36,391 bases of DNA from Gammaproteobacteria bacterium (GTDB lineage: Bacteria > Pseudomonadota > Gammaproteobacteria > SZUA-152), in contig JAKIUF010000046.1 in NCBI GenBank assembly GCA_021647705.1, positions 1 through 36,391 of the forward strand, written 5' to 3'. The number at the start of each line of letters is the position of its first letter. The first letter of the stretch is position 1. The translations under genes and the position numbers were made by a program. The notes beneath the pieces are model-generated. The model did no database searches. It was given only the letters and a program-made list of their open reading frames with translations, and had not been told where the DNA came from. This document shows, piece by piece, positions 10,050 through 18,056 of this stretch.

Positions 10050-11408
10050 ATGGGAAAAACCAAAAAATTACGCCCATTACTCGTTATTGAGGATGACCCT
10101 GGGTTACAAAATCAGTTGCGTTGGTGCTTTGAAGGTTTTGATGTCACTGTTGCTGGAGATAGAGAATCTGCTTTGCAGGCTGTCGAAACTCTGGCACCCG
10201 CTGTTGTTACACTGGATCTGGGGTTGCCACCGGACCCGGCCAATGCTTCAGAGGGGCTGGCGACGCTGGAGGCAATATTAAATAAGGCTCCGCACACCAA
10301 GGTTATTGTAGTAACGGGTAACGATGACCGGGAAAACGCGGTAAGTTCGATCGGTATGGGTGCCTATGATTTTTATCAAAAACCCATTGAACCAGAAATT
10401 CTTTCGTTGATTATTGAGCGCGCTTACACACTTTACGAACTGGAAGCCGAGAATCGACAATTGCTTCAGCAGCCATCTTCTCCGTTAGATGGCGTTATTG
10501 CCTCCAGTCCACAGATGCTTAAGTTGTGTCGTATGATAGAAAAAGTGGCCCCCACGAATGCTACGACGCTGTTGCTGGGTGAAAGCGGTACAGGAAAAGA
10601 GGTTTTGGCGAAGGCTTTACATCAGCTCAGCGTTCGCGGCGACAAAAAATTTGTCGCTATTAATAGTGCCGCAATTCCAGAAACCTTATTGGAAAGTGAG
10701 TTGTTTGGTTATGAAAAAGGTGCCTTTACGGGTGCCAATAAAACCACTCCTGGTAAAATTGAATTGGCTGAGGGCGGCACCTTTTTTATTGACGAAGTGG
10801 GTGATCTACCACAATCATTGCAGGCTAAAATGTTACGGTTTCTCCAAGAACGTGTGGTGGAGCGTTTAGGGGGTAGAAAAGAAATTCCGGTGGATGTGCG
10901 AGTAGTTTGTGCAACACATCAGGATTTGCCAACACTGATTGAAGCGGGAACGTTTCGTGAAGACTTGTATTATCGCATTAGTGAAATTACTTTGGATATT
11001 CCACCATTGCGTGAACGTGAGGGAGACGTGCTGTTATTAGCGCGTGTTTTCCTCAACCGTTTTTCTAAAGAAAACAAGAATGTCTTCAAGGGATTTTCGG
11101 CATCGGCCGTTTCAGCCATGGAAAAACACCCATGGTCTGGCAATGTGCGTGAATTGGAAAATAAAATTAAGCGAGCGGTTATTTTGGCCGAAGGTGCTTT
11201 TATTGAGCCAGATGACCTGGAGCTTGTTGGTGACGCTGATGATGCGCCTGTGCTCTCTGACTTGCGGCAAATTAGAGAACAGGCTGAACGGCAGGCAATA
11301 TTGCGGGCTTTGGCTCTTGTGAATGACAATGTGACCCAGGCCGCTGTTATGTTGAATGTTACCCGGCCCACATTTTATGATTTGATGAAAAAATACAAAA
11401 TTAAATAA
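10050..11408 (+). CDS. prsR: PrsR-type sigma-54 activator (response regulator)
   Basis: The product has 452 residues in three domains. The receiver (about 8-125) has the phosphoacceptor Asp56 in VVTLDLGLPP and the conserved Lys in QKPIEPE. The AAA+ domain has Walker A GESGTGK at 177-183, the sigma-54 contact loop GAFTGA at 224-229, and Walker B GGTFFIDEVGDLP. The C-terminus is a Fis-type helix-turn-helix (VTQAAVMLNVTRPTFYDLM). An intact GAFTGA loop means it should activate RNA polymerase with sigma-54. The family is PrsR, the PEP-CTERM-box regulator paired with PrsK. Two leaders downstream in this cluster, before the genes at 15398 and about 18057, carry a shared motif and -24/-12 spacing and are the best candidate targets. 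Confidence 0.95.
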   Translation: MGKTKKLRPLLVIEDDPGLQNQLRWCFEGFDVTVAGDRESALQAVETLAPAVVTLDLGLPPDPANASEGLATLEAILNKAPHTKVIVVTGNDDRENAVSSIGMGAYDFYQKPIEPEILSLIIERAYTLYELEAENRQLLQQPSSPLDGVIASSPQMLKLCRMIEKVAPTNATTLLLGESGTGKEVLAKALHQLSVRGDKKFVAINSAAIPETLLESELFGYEKGAFTGANKTTPGKIELAEGGTFFIDEVGDLPQSLQAKMLRFLQERVVERLGGRKEIPVDVRVVCATHQDLPTLIEAGTFREDLYYRISEITLDIPPLREREGDVLLLARVFLNRFSKENKNVFKGFSASAVSAMEKHPWSGNVRELENKIKRAVILAEGAFIEPDDLELVGDADDAPVLSDLRQIREQAERQAILRALALVNDNVTQAAVMLNVTRPTFYDLMKKYKIK

Positions 11409-11484
11409 ATCAGATAGTATTTTTATGTATGAAAATAATGTCGAAATTTAACATTCTTATGGCCACCTACAGGCGATCCAGTTT

Positions 11485-14283
11485 ATGAAAATAAAATTTT
11501 CTTTTAAAACTTACTATATAAAGAGGCTGGGTCTGATATCAGTTCTGGTATTGATGCTTGGTTTTATTGGCGCATGTTCCAAGGTCAGTAGCGACGAATA
11601 TTTGCAACAGGCCCAGGATAGCCTTGAGAAAAATGAAATTCAAACTGCTGTTATTAATCTTAAAAACGCCCTCCAACAAGACCCTAAAAATGCCCAGGCA
11701 CGTTATCTGTTAGGTAAAACCTATGTCAGGTTGGGTAATGGGGCGGGAGCAGAAAAAGAGCTTAAAGCAGCTCAAAGCCTCGGTTTATCATCAGTTCAAC
11801 TTGTGGTTCCATTAGGCAAGGCCTATTTGTTACAGGGAAAGTTTAAAGAATTATTGGAAGAGTTGAAGTTGGAAACGGATTTTTCAAACCCACTTCGTGC
11901 GGAAGTTTTTGTATTAAAAGCGCAGGCTCATGTGGCGCTTGGTGACTTGGATGATGCAAGTCAATTATTGAATCGCGCACTTGAAAAAGCTCCGAAGTTA
12001 TTAGCGGTGCTGTTGGTAAAAGCACGCGTTGCCGTTATGCAGGAAGATCTGGTTTTGTCTCAGCAGCTCGTTGACCAGGTTCTCGCACAGCAATCAGATA
12101 ACCTTGAAGCATGGCTGATTGCAGGGGAAATCGCACGTTTACAGGATGATTTTGTTGCGGCTCGAAAAAATTACGATAAGGCACTGGCATTGGACCCACG
12201 CAATATGTCGGCTTTACTTGCTCAGGCCGGAATCAATGTTGCAATGGGAGATTTTCAAGCGGCCCTGAAAAGCGCCGAAAAAATACAACAGCGCTCACCA
12301 CAGAACCCGCTTGCACATTATGTGAGGGGAGTGGTTTTGTACAAGCAGGGAGAGGCAGAGGCCGCTGAGCAGGCTTTGCAAAAGGTGCTTAATGTTGCCC
12401 CCGATCATTTGCCCAGCCATCAAATGCTGGGCAGTATTTATTTTACAGATGGACGATTCGAACAGGCCAGAGTTTCCCTGGAAAAAGTCCTTAACGTTTT
12501 TCCTAATGATATTGCCGTACGAAAACTGCTTGCGAGTACCTGGTTGAAGCTGGGACGTCCAGAATCGGCGATACCGATACTTGAAAAAATACTTTCCGCC
12601 AATGAAGCGGACTCCCAGTTGCTCGCCTTGTTGGGCGGTGCCTATATGCAAAATAAGGATACGGTTAGAGGGACGGAATATCTTGAGCGAGCTGTGGCTC
12701 AATCACCAGAAAATGCCTTGATTCAAACACAGTTAGCGTTGGGGCGCTTAGCATCCGGTAAAACCACAGAAGCAGTCGACGCATTGGAAGCTGCGGTTCA
12801 GCTTGGTCAGGATGTGTTTCAGGCGGATGTTTTACTGATACTCACACATTTACGCAGCAAGGAATTTAGCAAAGCGCTTGATAAAGCCAGAAAGCTAGGG
12901 CTGAAACTTCCGGACAGTGCGGTTCCGGAAAACCTTGCCGGCGCGGCGTACGCGGGGCTTGAGGATTTACCTGCGGCACGGGAGAGTTTTGAGGCCGCAC
13001 TGAAAATTCAGCCTGATTTTGTACCGGCGGTAATGAATTTGGCGAAACTGGATCAGGCAGAGGGAAATTTAGAGCGCGCCAAGGCTAGGTTTGAACAAAT
13101 CGTGAAACAGCATAAAGGACATGTCAAAGCGATATTTGCTCTGGTGGAGATTGCAGAGCAGGAAGGAAATCGAACTGAAGTAGACAAATGGTTAAATCAG
13201 GCCCAGGAACAAAATGTGGGTGATTTACAGGTAGGGACACTACTTGTCCGTTACTGGATGGGGCGCGGTGATTTTATCAAAGCTGTTGATATTGCTCGGG
13301 ATATGAAGGCAAAGCACCCGGAAAATTTTGCAGCACTCAGAGCCTATGGTTTGGCACAATTAGCCGCCGGACAGAAAAGCAATGCACTTGAGACCTTCAA
13401 TAGTCTTATAGAATACTATCCCGATGTTGCTGGGGCACACACTCTCCTGGGTAAGACTTACCTTGCTACTGGCGATTTCACGTTGGCAGGGCGACACCTC
13501 AATAGGGCGGCAGGGCTGGACGATAAGTTCATTCCTGCGCAGCAGGCATTAGCCCAATTAGCGGTTCAGAATGGTGATCTGGACAAGGCAATGCGTATTG
13601 CCAAAAAACTCCAGAAACAACAACCGACCCGAGTTATTGGCTATCAGTTGGAAGGTGACCTCCAGATGCATAACAAGAATTTTTCGGCGGCAGCGAAGAC
13701 CTATGCCTCGGGATTTGCAAAAGTTCCCAGCGGAGTGTTGGCTGTAAAACATTTCCAGGCGGAAAAAAAGTACCGGGCAAAGAAAGCGGATAAAACCCTG
13801 TTGCTGGAGTGGCTGAAACAAAATCCACATGATGTTGGGGTGCGCCTGATTTTGGCGCAGGCTTACTCCGAAGCGGCTAAAAAACAGCAGGCTATATCCC
13901 AGTATGAAAAAATATTGGAATCACACCCAAGGCATGTGGCTACACTTAATAATATTGCCTGGCTGTTTTATGAAGTGGGCAATAAAAATGCGGTGAGTTA
14001 CGGGCAAAAAGCGCAGAAACTGGCACCGGACAATCCGGCAGTAAACGATACTTATGGTTGGCTGTTGCTCCAGGATGGAAAACCGAAGCAGGGGCTGGAG
14101 TATTTACAAAAAGCCTATGAAAGAGCCCCGGATGTTGTGGAAATCCAGTTTCATTATGCGGTGGCTTTGGAGCGCAATGGGCAAGCGCAAAAGGCGCGAG
14201 AGGAGCTTGAGATGTTATTGGGTAAACATGGTGATTTTCCTCAAGCGGCAGAAGCCAGAGCATTATTATCAAAAGTGCGCTAG
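11485..14283 (+). CDS. prsT: PrsT-type TPR-repeat lipoprotein
   Basis: The product has 932 residues. The signal peptide ends in a lipobox FIGAC with Cys31 as the lipid-modified residue, so the mature protein is membrane-anchored and periplasmic. The rest, about residues 33-930, is an almost unbroken array of tetratricopeptide repeats, seen as recurring motifs such as A-x-x-x-L-x-K-A-L-x-x-x-P-x-x (for example ALQQDPKNAQARYLLGKTY). The length is close to that of the PEP-CTERM system TPR lipoprotein PrsT. Such proteins are thought to act as scaffolds for polysaccharide assembly or export; the partner is unknown. It follows prsR after 76 bp and belongs to the same cluster. Confidence 0.93.
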   Translation: MKIKFSFKTYYIKRLGLISVLVLMLGFIGACSKVSSDEYLQQAQDSLEKNEIQTAVINLKNALQQDPKNAQARYLLGKTYVRLGNGAGAEKELKAAQSLGLSSVQLVVPLGKAYLLQGKFKELLEELKLETDFSNPLRAEVFVLKAQAHVALGDLDDASQLLNRALEKAPKLLAVLLVKARVAVMQEDLVLSQQLVDQVLAQQSDNLEAWLIAGEIARLQDDFVAARKNYDKALALDPRNMSALLAQAGINVAMGDFQAALKSAEKIQQRSPQNPLAHYVRGVVLYKQGEAEAAEQALQKVLNVAPDHLPSHQMLGSIYFTDGRFEQARVSLEKVLNVFPNDIAVRKLLASTWLKLGRPESAIPILEKILSANEADSQLLALLGGAYMQNKDTVRGTEYLERAVAQSPENALIQTQLALGRLASGKTTEAVDALEAAVQLGQDVFQADVLLILTHLRSKEFSKALDKARKLGLKLPDSAVPENLAGAAYAGLEDLPAARESFEAALKIQPDFVPAVMNLAKLDQAEGNLERAKARFEQIVKQHKGHVKAIFALVEIAEQEGNRTEVDKWLNQAQEQNVGDLQVGTLLVRYWMGRGDFIKAVDIARDMKAKHPENFAALRAYGLAQLAAGQKSNALETFNSLIEYYPDVAGAHTLLGKTYLATGDFTLAGRHLNRAAGLDDKFIPAQQALAQLAVQNGDLDKAMRIAKKLQKQQPTRVIGYQLEGDLQMHNKNFSAAAKTYASGFAKVPSGVLAVKHFQAEKKYRAKKADKTLLLEWLKQNPHDVGVRLILAQAYSEAAKKQQAISQYEKILESHPRHVATLNNIAWLFYEVGNKNAVSYGQKAQKLAPDNPAVNDTYGWLLLQDGKPKQGLEYLQKAYERAPDVVEIQFHYAVALERNGQAQKAREELEMLLGKHGDFPQAAEARALLSKVR

Positions 14284-14505
14284 GAGTAGTGCTTCAATTA
14301 TGCGTTGGGAGATTTTCTTGTGGATTCAGGTTCTTTGCAAAACAAAAACTGGTTGTTCACTCTGTCGGTGGTAATTATACCCGGGAAAACTTCGATAGAA
14401 TGTAGGTGACAGGCAGTATCTATTTCGCAATTTCTGTGGAATTTCTAGTAGAATGGCGCGGTGCGTCAGAGTTGAGTCTGTATCAATACATTAGGATCGA
14501 AAGCA

Positions 14506-14511
14506 TATAAT
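14506..14511 (+). promoter_or_regulatory. Possible -10 box in the 278-bp gap before the export gene
   Basis: The gap 14284-14561 has no gene. It holds a perfect TATAAT at 14506-14511, about 50 bases before the export-gene ATG, but no good -35 hexamer at 16-18 bases, so it is only a candidate. A GAATTT followed by GAATG (14438-14454) faintly resembles the motif found before the two sigma-54-like promoters downstream, without a -24/-12 core. Confidence 0.3.
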
Positions 14512-14561
14512 GTCTTAGTTTCCCAGTATATTAATGTGCTTCTTATTTCAGTGAGATATTT

Positions 14562-15188
14562 ATGAAAAAAACGTACGCGAATAAGTTATTCGTATTTTGT
14601 TCGGTCATTTTTATCATTTTGATGACCGGATGCTCTTCGAATAAACAATTAACACTTGATTCGGCAACATATGCTGGTGGGGCACCACTGTATATTATTG
14701 GTCCGGGGGATAACGTTAATATATTTGTGTGGGGAAATGGTGAATTATCTTCCTCGGTTCCCGTGCGTCCTGATGGCCGGATAACAACCCCTCTGGTTGA
14801 GGATGTTGTTGCCAGTGGCAAAACAGCGAGTCAATTGGCCAGGGATATGGAAAAAGAACTCGCACGTTACATAAAAAACCCGGTAGTGACCGTTATCGTA
14901 ACGGGCTTTACCGGACGCTATAGTGAACAAATCAGGGTGATAGGCGAAGCTGCAAAAGCCCAATCGTTACCTTATAGGGAACACCTGACACTTTTGGATG
15001 TAATGATTTCAGTAGGTGGGTTAACTGAACTTGCGGCTGGCAACAAGGCCAGTATTGCCCGTGTAGTTGATGGAAAGCAGCAGCAATATAATGTGCGACT
15101 GGCCGATTTGATTCAGGATGGCGACATTACTGCTAATGTCGATATGCTTCCAGGTGATGTGTTGATCATTCCTGAAGCATGGTTTTAG
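14562..15188 (+). CDS. Wza-type outer-membrane polysaccharide export lipoprotein
   Basis: The product has 208 residues. The signal peptide ends in the lipobox MTGC with Cys24 lipidated. Then comes a polysaccharide export domain: YIIGPGDNVNIFVWGN, the strongly conserved RPDGRITTPLVEDV, and TASQLARDMEKELARYI. A SLBB domain follows (IRVIGEAAKAQSLPYREH, with DVMISVGGLTELAAGN) and the C-terminal end LLPGD-type sequence MLPGDVLIIPEAWF. This short form, lacking the long C-terminal Wza helix region, is usual for XrtA-type clusters. It would form the periplasm and outer-membrane part of the exit channel with the chain-length protein at 15398. Confidence 0.93.
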   Translation: MKKTYANKLFVFCSVIFIILMTGCSSNKQLTLDSATYAGGAPLYIIGPGDNVNIFVWGNGELSSSVPVRPDGRITTPLVEDVVASGKTASQLARDMEKELARYIKNPVVTVIVTGFTGRYSEQIRVIGEAAKAQSLPYREHLTLLDVMISVGGLTELAAGNKASIARVVDGKQQQYNVRLADLIQDGDITANVDMLPGDVLIIPEAWF

Positions 15189-15196
15189 ATACTGCT

Positions 15197-15210
15197 GAAT
15201 TTAGAATGAA
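15197..15210 (+). promoter_or_regulatory. Candidate PrsR upstream site, copy A
   Basis: The motif GAATTTAGAATGAA lies 8 bases after the export-gene stop codon. A near-identical 14-mer, GAATTTAGGATGAA, lies at 17913-17926 in the leader of the barrel gene (13 of 14 identical). In both places it stands about 100-125 bases before the predicted sigma-54 start site, the normal distance for an enhancer-type activator. Binding by PrsR is inferred from the activator encoded in the same cluster. Confidence 0.45.
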
Positions 15211-15296
15211 TCTACCGTGAAAAACCCCATTTTGGTTTATTTTTTCGATGGTAACGTTAAATAGGCTCAATTATTCGCTAGCAATGAGCAAAAAAA

Positions 15297-15311
15297 TGGA
15301 CTCAAAATAGC
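15297..15311 (+). promoter_or_regulatory. Candidate sigma-54 promoter before wzz, copy A
   Basis: The sequence TGGACTCAAAATAGC has the two invariant sigma-54 dinucleotides, GG (15298-15299) and GC (15310-15311), separated by exactly ten bases. The flanking consensus (TGGCAC / TTGC) is only partly met. The same element recurs at 17996-18010 (TGGATTCAAAATGGC), followed in both by similar T/C-rich sequence and a shared GACAGGC. Transcription would begin near 15323, giving a 75-base leader before the wzz ATG. Confidence 0.5.
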
Positions 15312-15397
15312 CCTCTTCTTGCGACGATCACCTCATTGTCCGACAGGCCCGGCTCCAGATTTACGGAATGCAAACGAATTAATCGACAAGGCTATTC

Positions 15398-16975
15398 ATG
15401 CAGGAAATTATTCAACAAACACTTAACTATCTTCGCGGGATATGGCGTTTTAGATGGTACGCCATGCTACTAGCGTGGGTGATCCCCATTATTGGCTGGG
15501 TTGTCATCGCCAAGATGCCTGATCACTACGAGGCTAATGCCCGTGTGCTTGTGGATACTGACTCTATGTTACGGCCATTGTTGAGTGGGCTTGCTGTGGA
15601 GTCCAATGTTCATCAGCGGCTGGGTTTGATGACTCGCACTTTGCTGAGTCGGCCGAATCTGGAAAAAGTTGCCCGTATGACGGATCTTGACCTGCATGCG
15701 AAAACCCCTGCGGAAATGGAATCGTTGCTGGATAATTTGTCAAAAAAGATTCGCATCAAAGGTGTCAGAGGGGCCAATATTTATACGATTTCGTACAGTC
15801 ACTTTGACCCGAAGGTGGCAAAAGAAGTCGTCAGAGCACTTTTATCTATTTTTGTGGAAAGTACTTTGGGTGAGACTCGGCTAGATTCTGATGCCGCGCA
15901 AAAATTCCTTTTGCAGCAAATAATGGAATATGAGAAACGACTTATCGAGGCGGAAAACCGCATTAAGGAGTTCAAGCAAAAAAATGTTGCGCTAATGCCG
16001 CGAGCTGGCCAGGATTATTTTGGGCTGTTACAGGATTCTCGTGCACAGTTGGAGCAGGCACAAATGGAGTTGGAAGAAGCGACTAACCGGCGAAACGAAC
16101 TCAGGCGGCAGCTTGTCGGTGAAGAGCCGGTATTTGGATTTGGAAATACGACTAAAAATATCAGTCATCGGCTGGATGACCGTATTTCCAAATTGCATGA
16201 ACGGCTAGATGATTTGTTGTTACAGTTTACTGAAGAGCATCCTGATGTTATTGCCGTCAGAAAAATGCTGGAAAATATGGAAAATCAACGTGAGCAAGAT
16301 CAGAAAAATCCCATATCGAATTTTCAATCGAATAGTCAATCTGTAGAGCGAAATCCGGTTTATCAACAAACTAGAATTTCACTTGGGCAAGTCGAAGCCA
16401 ACGTGGTTTCTTTAGAATTTCGAGTTAAAAAATATGCTCAACGGATCAATGACCTAGCCTCGAAAGTCGATACTATCCTGGAAATTGAAGCACAGCTAAA
16501 GAATCTGAATCGTGACTACACGCTGAATAAGAAAACTTACGACACACTAATTGGACGCCTTGAGTCGGCAAAATTATCTGAGAAGGCAGAAAAAACAGGA
16601 GAGGACGTCAAATTTAAAATTGTCGACCCGCCACGGGCACCATTGGCTCCTTCTGGTCCTAACCGTTTAGCGCTTGATTCATTGGCGCTGCTCGCAGGTA
16701 TTGCTGGCGGTATCGGGCTTGCCTTTCTTTTATCTCAAATCCGTCCGGCATTCTATGATCATCGCACGTTGCAGGAATTTTCGGGGGTGCCTGTTTTTGG
16801 GGTTGTGAGTCGCTTATGGACACCTGAGCTGCTGCGACGCAAACGCCTGGAGTTTGCTGTTTTTGTAGGTGTCGGGATCATTTTGCTCATTGTCTATGGC
16901 GGTGTGGTATTATTGCAAGGTATTGATTTCAATCAAGTTTCATTGCTGGCGGAAACGTTGAAGGAAAAAATATGA
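15398..16975 (+). CDS. XrtA-type polysaccharide chain-length determinant (Wzz/GNVR)
   Basis: The product has 525 residues. The cytoplasmic N-terminus is followed by membrane helix 1 (residues about 22-41), the Wzz domain (YEANARVLVDTDSMLRPLL), a long periplasmic coiled coil (about 160-400, rich in E, K, Q and R), a GNVR-like region near LNRDYTLNKKTYDTLIGRLE, the proline-rich segment DPPRAPLAPSGPNR, and a second helix pair (about 425-445 and 487-510). This is the layout of the PCP-2 type protein that sets polymer length and links the export channel to a tyrosine kinase. Its stop codon overlaps the kinase start (ATGA), so the two are translationally coupled. Confidence 0.92.
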   Translation: MQEIIQQTLNYLRGIWRFRWYAMLLAWVIPIIGWVVIAKMPDHYEANARVLVDTDSMLRPLLSGLAVESNVHQRLGLMTRTLLSRPNLEKVARMTDLDLHAKTPAEMESLLDNLSKKIRIKGVRGANIYTISYSHFDPKVAKEVVRALLSIFVESTLGETRLDSDAAQKFLLQQIMEYEKRLIEAENRIKEFKQKNVALMPRAGQDYFGLLQDSRAQLEQAQMELEEATNRRNELRRQLVGEEPVFGFGNTTKNISHRLDDRISKLHERLDDLLLQFTEEHPDVIAVRKMLENMENQREQDQKNPISNFQSNSQSVERNPVYQQTRISLGQVEANVVSLEFRVKKYAQRINDLASKVDTILEIEAQLKNLNRDYTLNKKTYDTLIGRLESAKLSEKAEKTGEDVKFKIVDPPRAPLAPSGPNRLALDSLALLAGIAGGIGLAFLLSQIRPAFYDHRTLQEFSGVPVFGVVSRLWTPELLRRKRLEFAVFVGVGIILLIVYGGVVLLQGIDFNQVSLLAETLKEKI

Positions 16976-17841
16976 GCTCTATCGAACGTATGGTTGAGAA
17001 GCTGAAATCATCGTCCCCCAATGAAGCGGAGCAGCGTAAGACGGTGGAGCGAAAACCTGCTGGCAGAACATCTCCGATATCGGGTGATGCAACAAAGCAA
17101 CGCGAAGCCGGCTTCATCGATATAGATATGAGAAAGTTGGAGGGCGTTGGTTTTATTGCCCCGCCCAAGGACCGTGCAAAATTGGCAGAAGAATATCGTC
17201 GAATCAAGCGGCCATTGTTGAGCAATGCTTTTGGCAAGAATGCGGATGCTGTTGAGTTAGGCAACATGGTTATGGTTGCCAGCGCCATGTCTGGTGAAGG
17301 AAAAACGTTCAATACCCTCAATCTAGCCTTGAGTATGGCGAACGAAATGGATATTACCGTTCTGGTGGTCGATCTTGACGTACTTAACCCGGCGCTTACA
17401 CGGTTGCTTGGGCTGGAGGCAAGATTAGGGTTCACAGATGTGCTATCGGATCCTGATGTCATGCTTTCAGATGTCATTCTCTCTACTAATATGCCGAAGT
17501 TAAAAATATTGCCTGCCGGGAGCAGGCATTCACAAGCAAATGAATTGTTAGCGAGTGAGCAAATGCGGCAAGTGACTCATGAACTGGCAACACGCTACCC
17601 TGACAGAATTGTTATCTTTGATGCTCCTCCTTTGTTGATGACCAGTGAAGCAAACGTGGTTGCAGGTTTGGTCGGTCAGGTATTGCTTGTTGTTGAGGCG
17701 GGTGAAACTCCCCAAAGCGCGGTCAGGGAAGCCGTAGCATTGTTGGATGAACGAAAAGTGATTGGTATTGTGCTGAACAAATACAAAGGCTCCAGCAAAG
17801 GACAATACGGTGCTTATTATTGTGCGTACGGAGAGGAGTAA
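16972..17841 (+). CDS. XrtA-associated tyrosine autokinase (BY-kinase)
   Basis: The product has 289 residues and is cytoplasmic. The Walker A site is SGEGKT with its Gly at 108-109 and Lys111; the A' motif is LVVDLDVLNPAL and the Walker B region is RIVIFDAPPLL. The C-terminus YKGSSKGQYGAYYCAYGEE carries a tyrosine cluster, the usual site of autophosphorylation in bacterial tyrosine kinases. The enzyme would cycle phosphorylation with the membrane protein encoded just upstream (4-base ATGA overlap) to control polymerisation and export. It is the split form, kinase separate from Wzz, as is usual in exosortase A-type loci. A hairpin follows the stop codon. Confidence 0.94.
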   Translation: MSSIERMVEKLKSSSPNEAEQRKTVERKPAGRTSPISGDATKQREAGFIDIDMRKLEGVGFIAPPKDRAKLAEEYRRIKRPLLSNAFGKNADAVELGNMVMVASAMSGEGKTFNTLNLALSMANEMDITVLVVDLDVLNPALTRLLGLEARLGFTDVLSDPDVMLSDVILSTNMPKLKILPAGSRHSQANELLASEQMRQVTHELATRYPDRIVIFDAPPLLMTSEANVVAGLVGQVLLVVEAGETPQSAVREAVALLDERKVIGIVLNKYKGSSKGQYGAYYCAYGEE

Positions 17842-17858
17842 GGTCAGTGTTTTGTCCG

Positions 17859-17889
17859 TGTGATAATGATGGCGCTCGCAATTATCACA
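17859..17889 (+). terminator. Hairpin after the tyrosine kinase gene
   Basis: Arms TGTGATAAT (17859-17867) and ATTATCACA (17881-17889) pair perfectly over nine bases around a 13-base loop. It lies 17 bases after the kinase stop and 23 bases before the candidate PrsR site, so it may mark the 3' end of the upstream transcript. There is no U-run, so intrinsic termination is uncertain. Confidence 0.4.
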
Positions 17890-17912
17890 TGGGGCGATTG
17901 CCAGAGTCTGTC

Positions 17913-17926
17913 GAATTTAGGATGAA
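17913..17926 (+). promoter_or_regulatory. Candidate PrsR upstream site, copy B
   Basis: The motif GAATTTAGGATGAA matches the copy at 15197-15210 in 13 of 14 positions. Here it contains AATTT and AAATT as inverted halves (17914-17918 and 17925-17929), and an outer inverted pair TTGCCA (17898-17903) / TGGCAA (17933-17938) is centred on it. The symmetry is that of a dimer-binding site. It is about 100 bases before the predicted sigma-54 start near 18022. Confidence 0.45.
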
Positions 17927-17995
17927 ATTATTTGGCAACTACGCCCGTGTTTTTCGACCTTCTGCATTCACGCAGTTGTGTGAATAATCCGCTAA

Positions 17996-18010
17996 TGGAT
18001 TCAAAATGGC
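17996..18010 (+). promoter_or_regulatory. Candidate sigma-54 promoter before the barrel gene, copy B
   Basis: The sequence TGGATTCAAAATGGC has GG (17997-17998) and GC (18009-18010) exactly ten bases apart, as in copy A at 15297-15311. Transcription would start near 18022. That is downstream of the first ATG of the barrel frame (18006), which argues that translation begins at 18057 or 18093 instead. Confidence 0.5.
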
Positions 18011-18056
18011 TTTTTCTCGCTACAGCCAGCTGAGCCTGACAGGCTCCTGGTTCGTC

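Noticed and set aside
11460-11474. TGGCCACCTACAGGC, a GG-N10-GC match before the PrsT gene
   Set aside because: The predicted start site would fall on the ATG itself (11485), leaving no leader, and none of the flanking sequence shared by the two convincing leaders is present. One such match is expected by chance in a gap of this size at fair odds.
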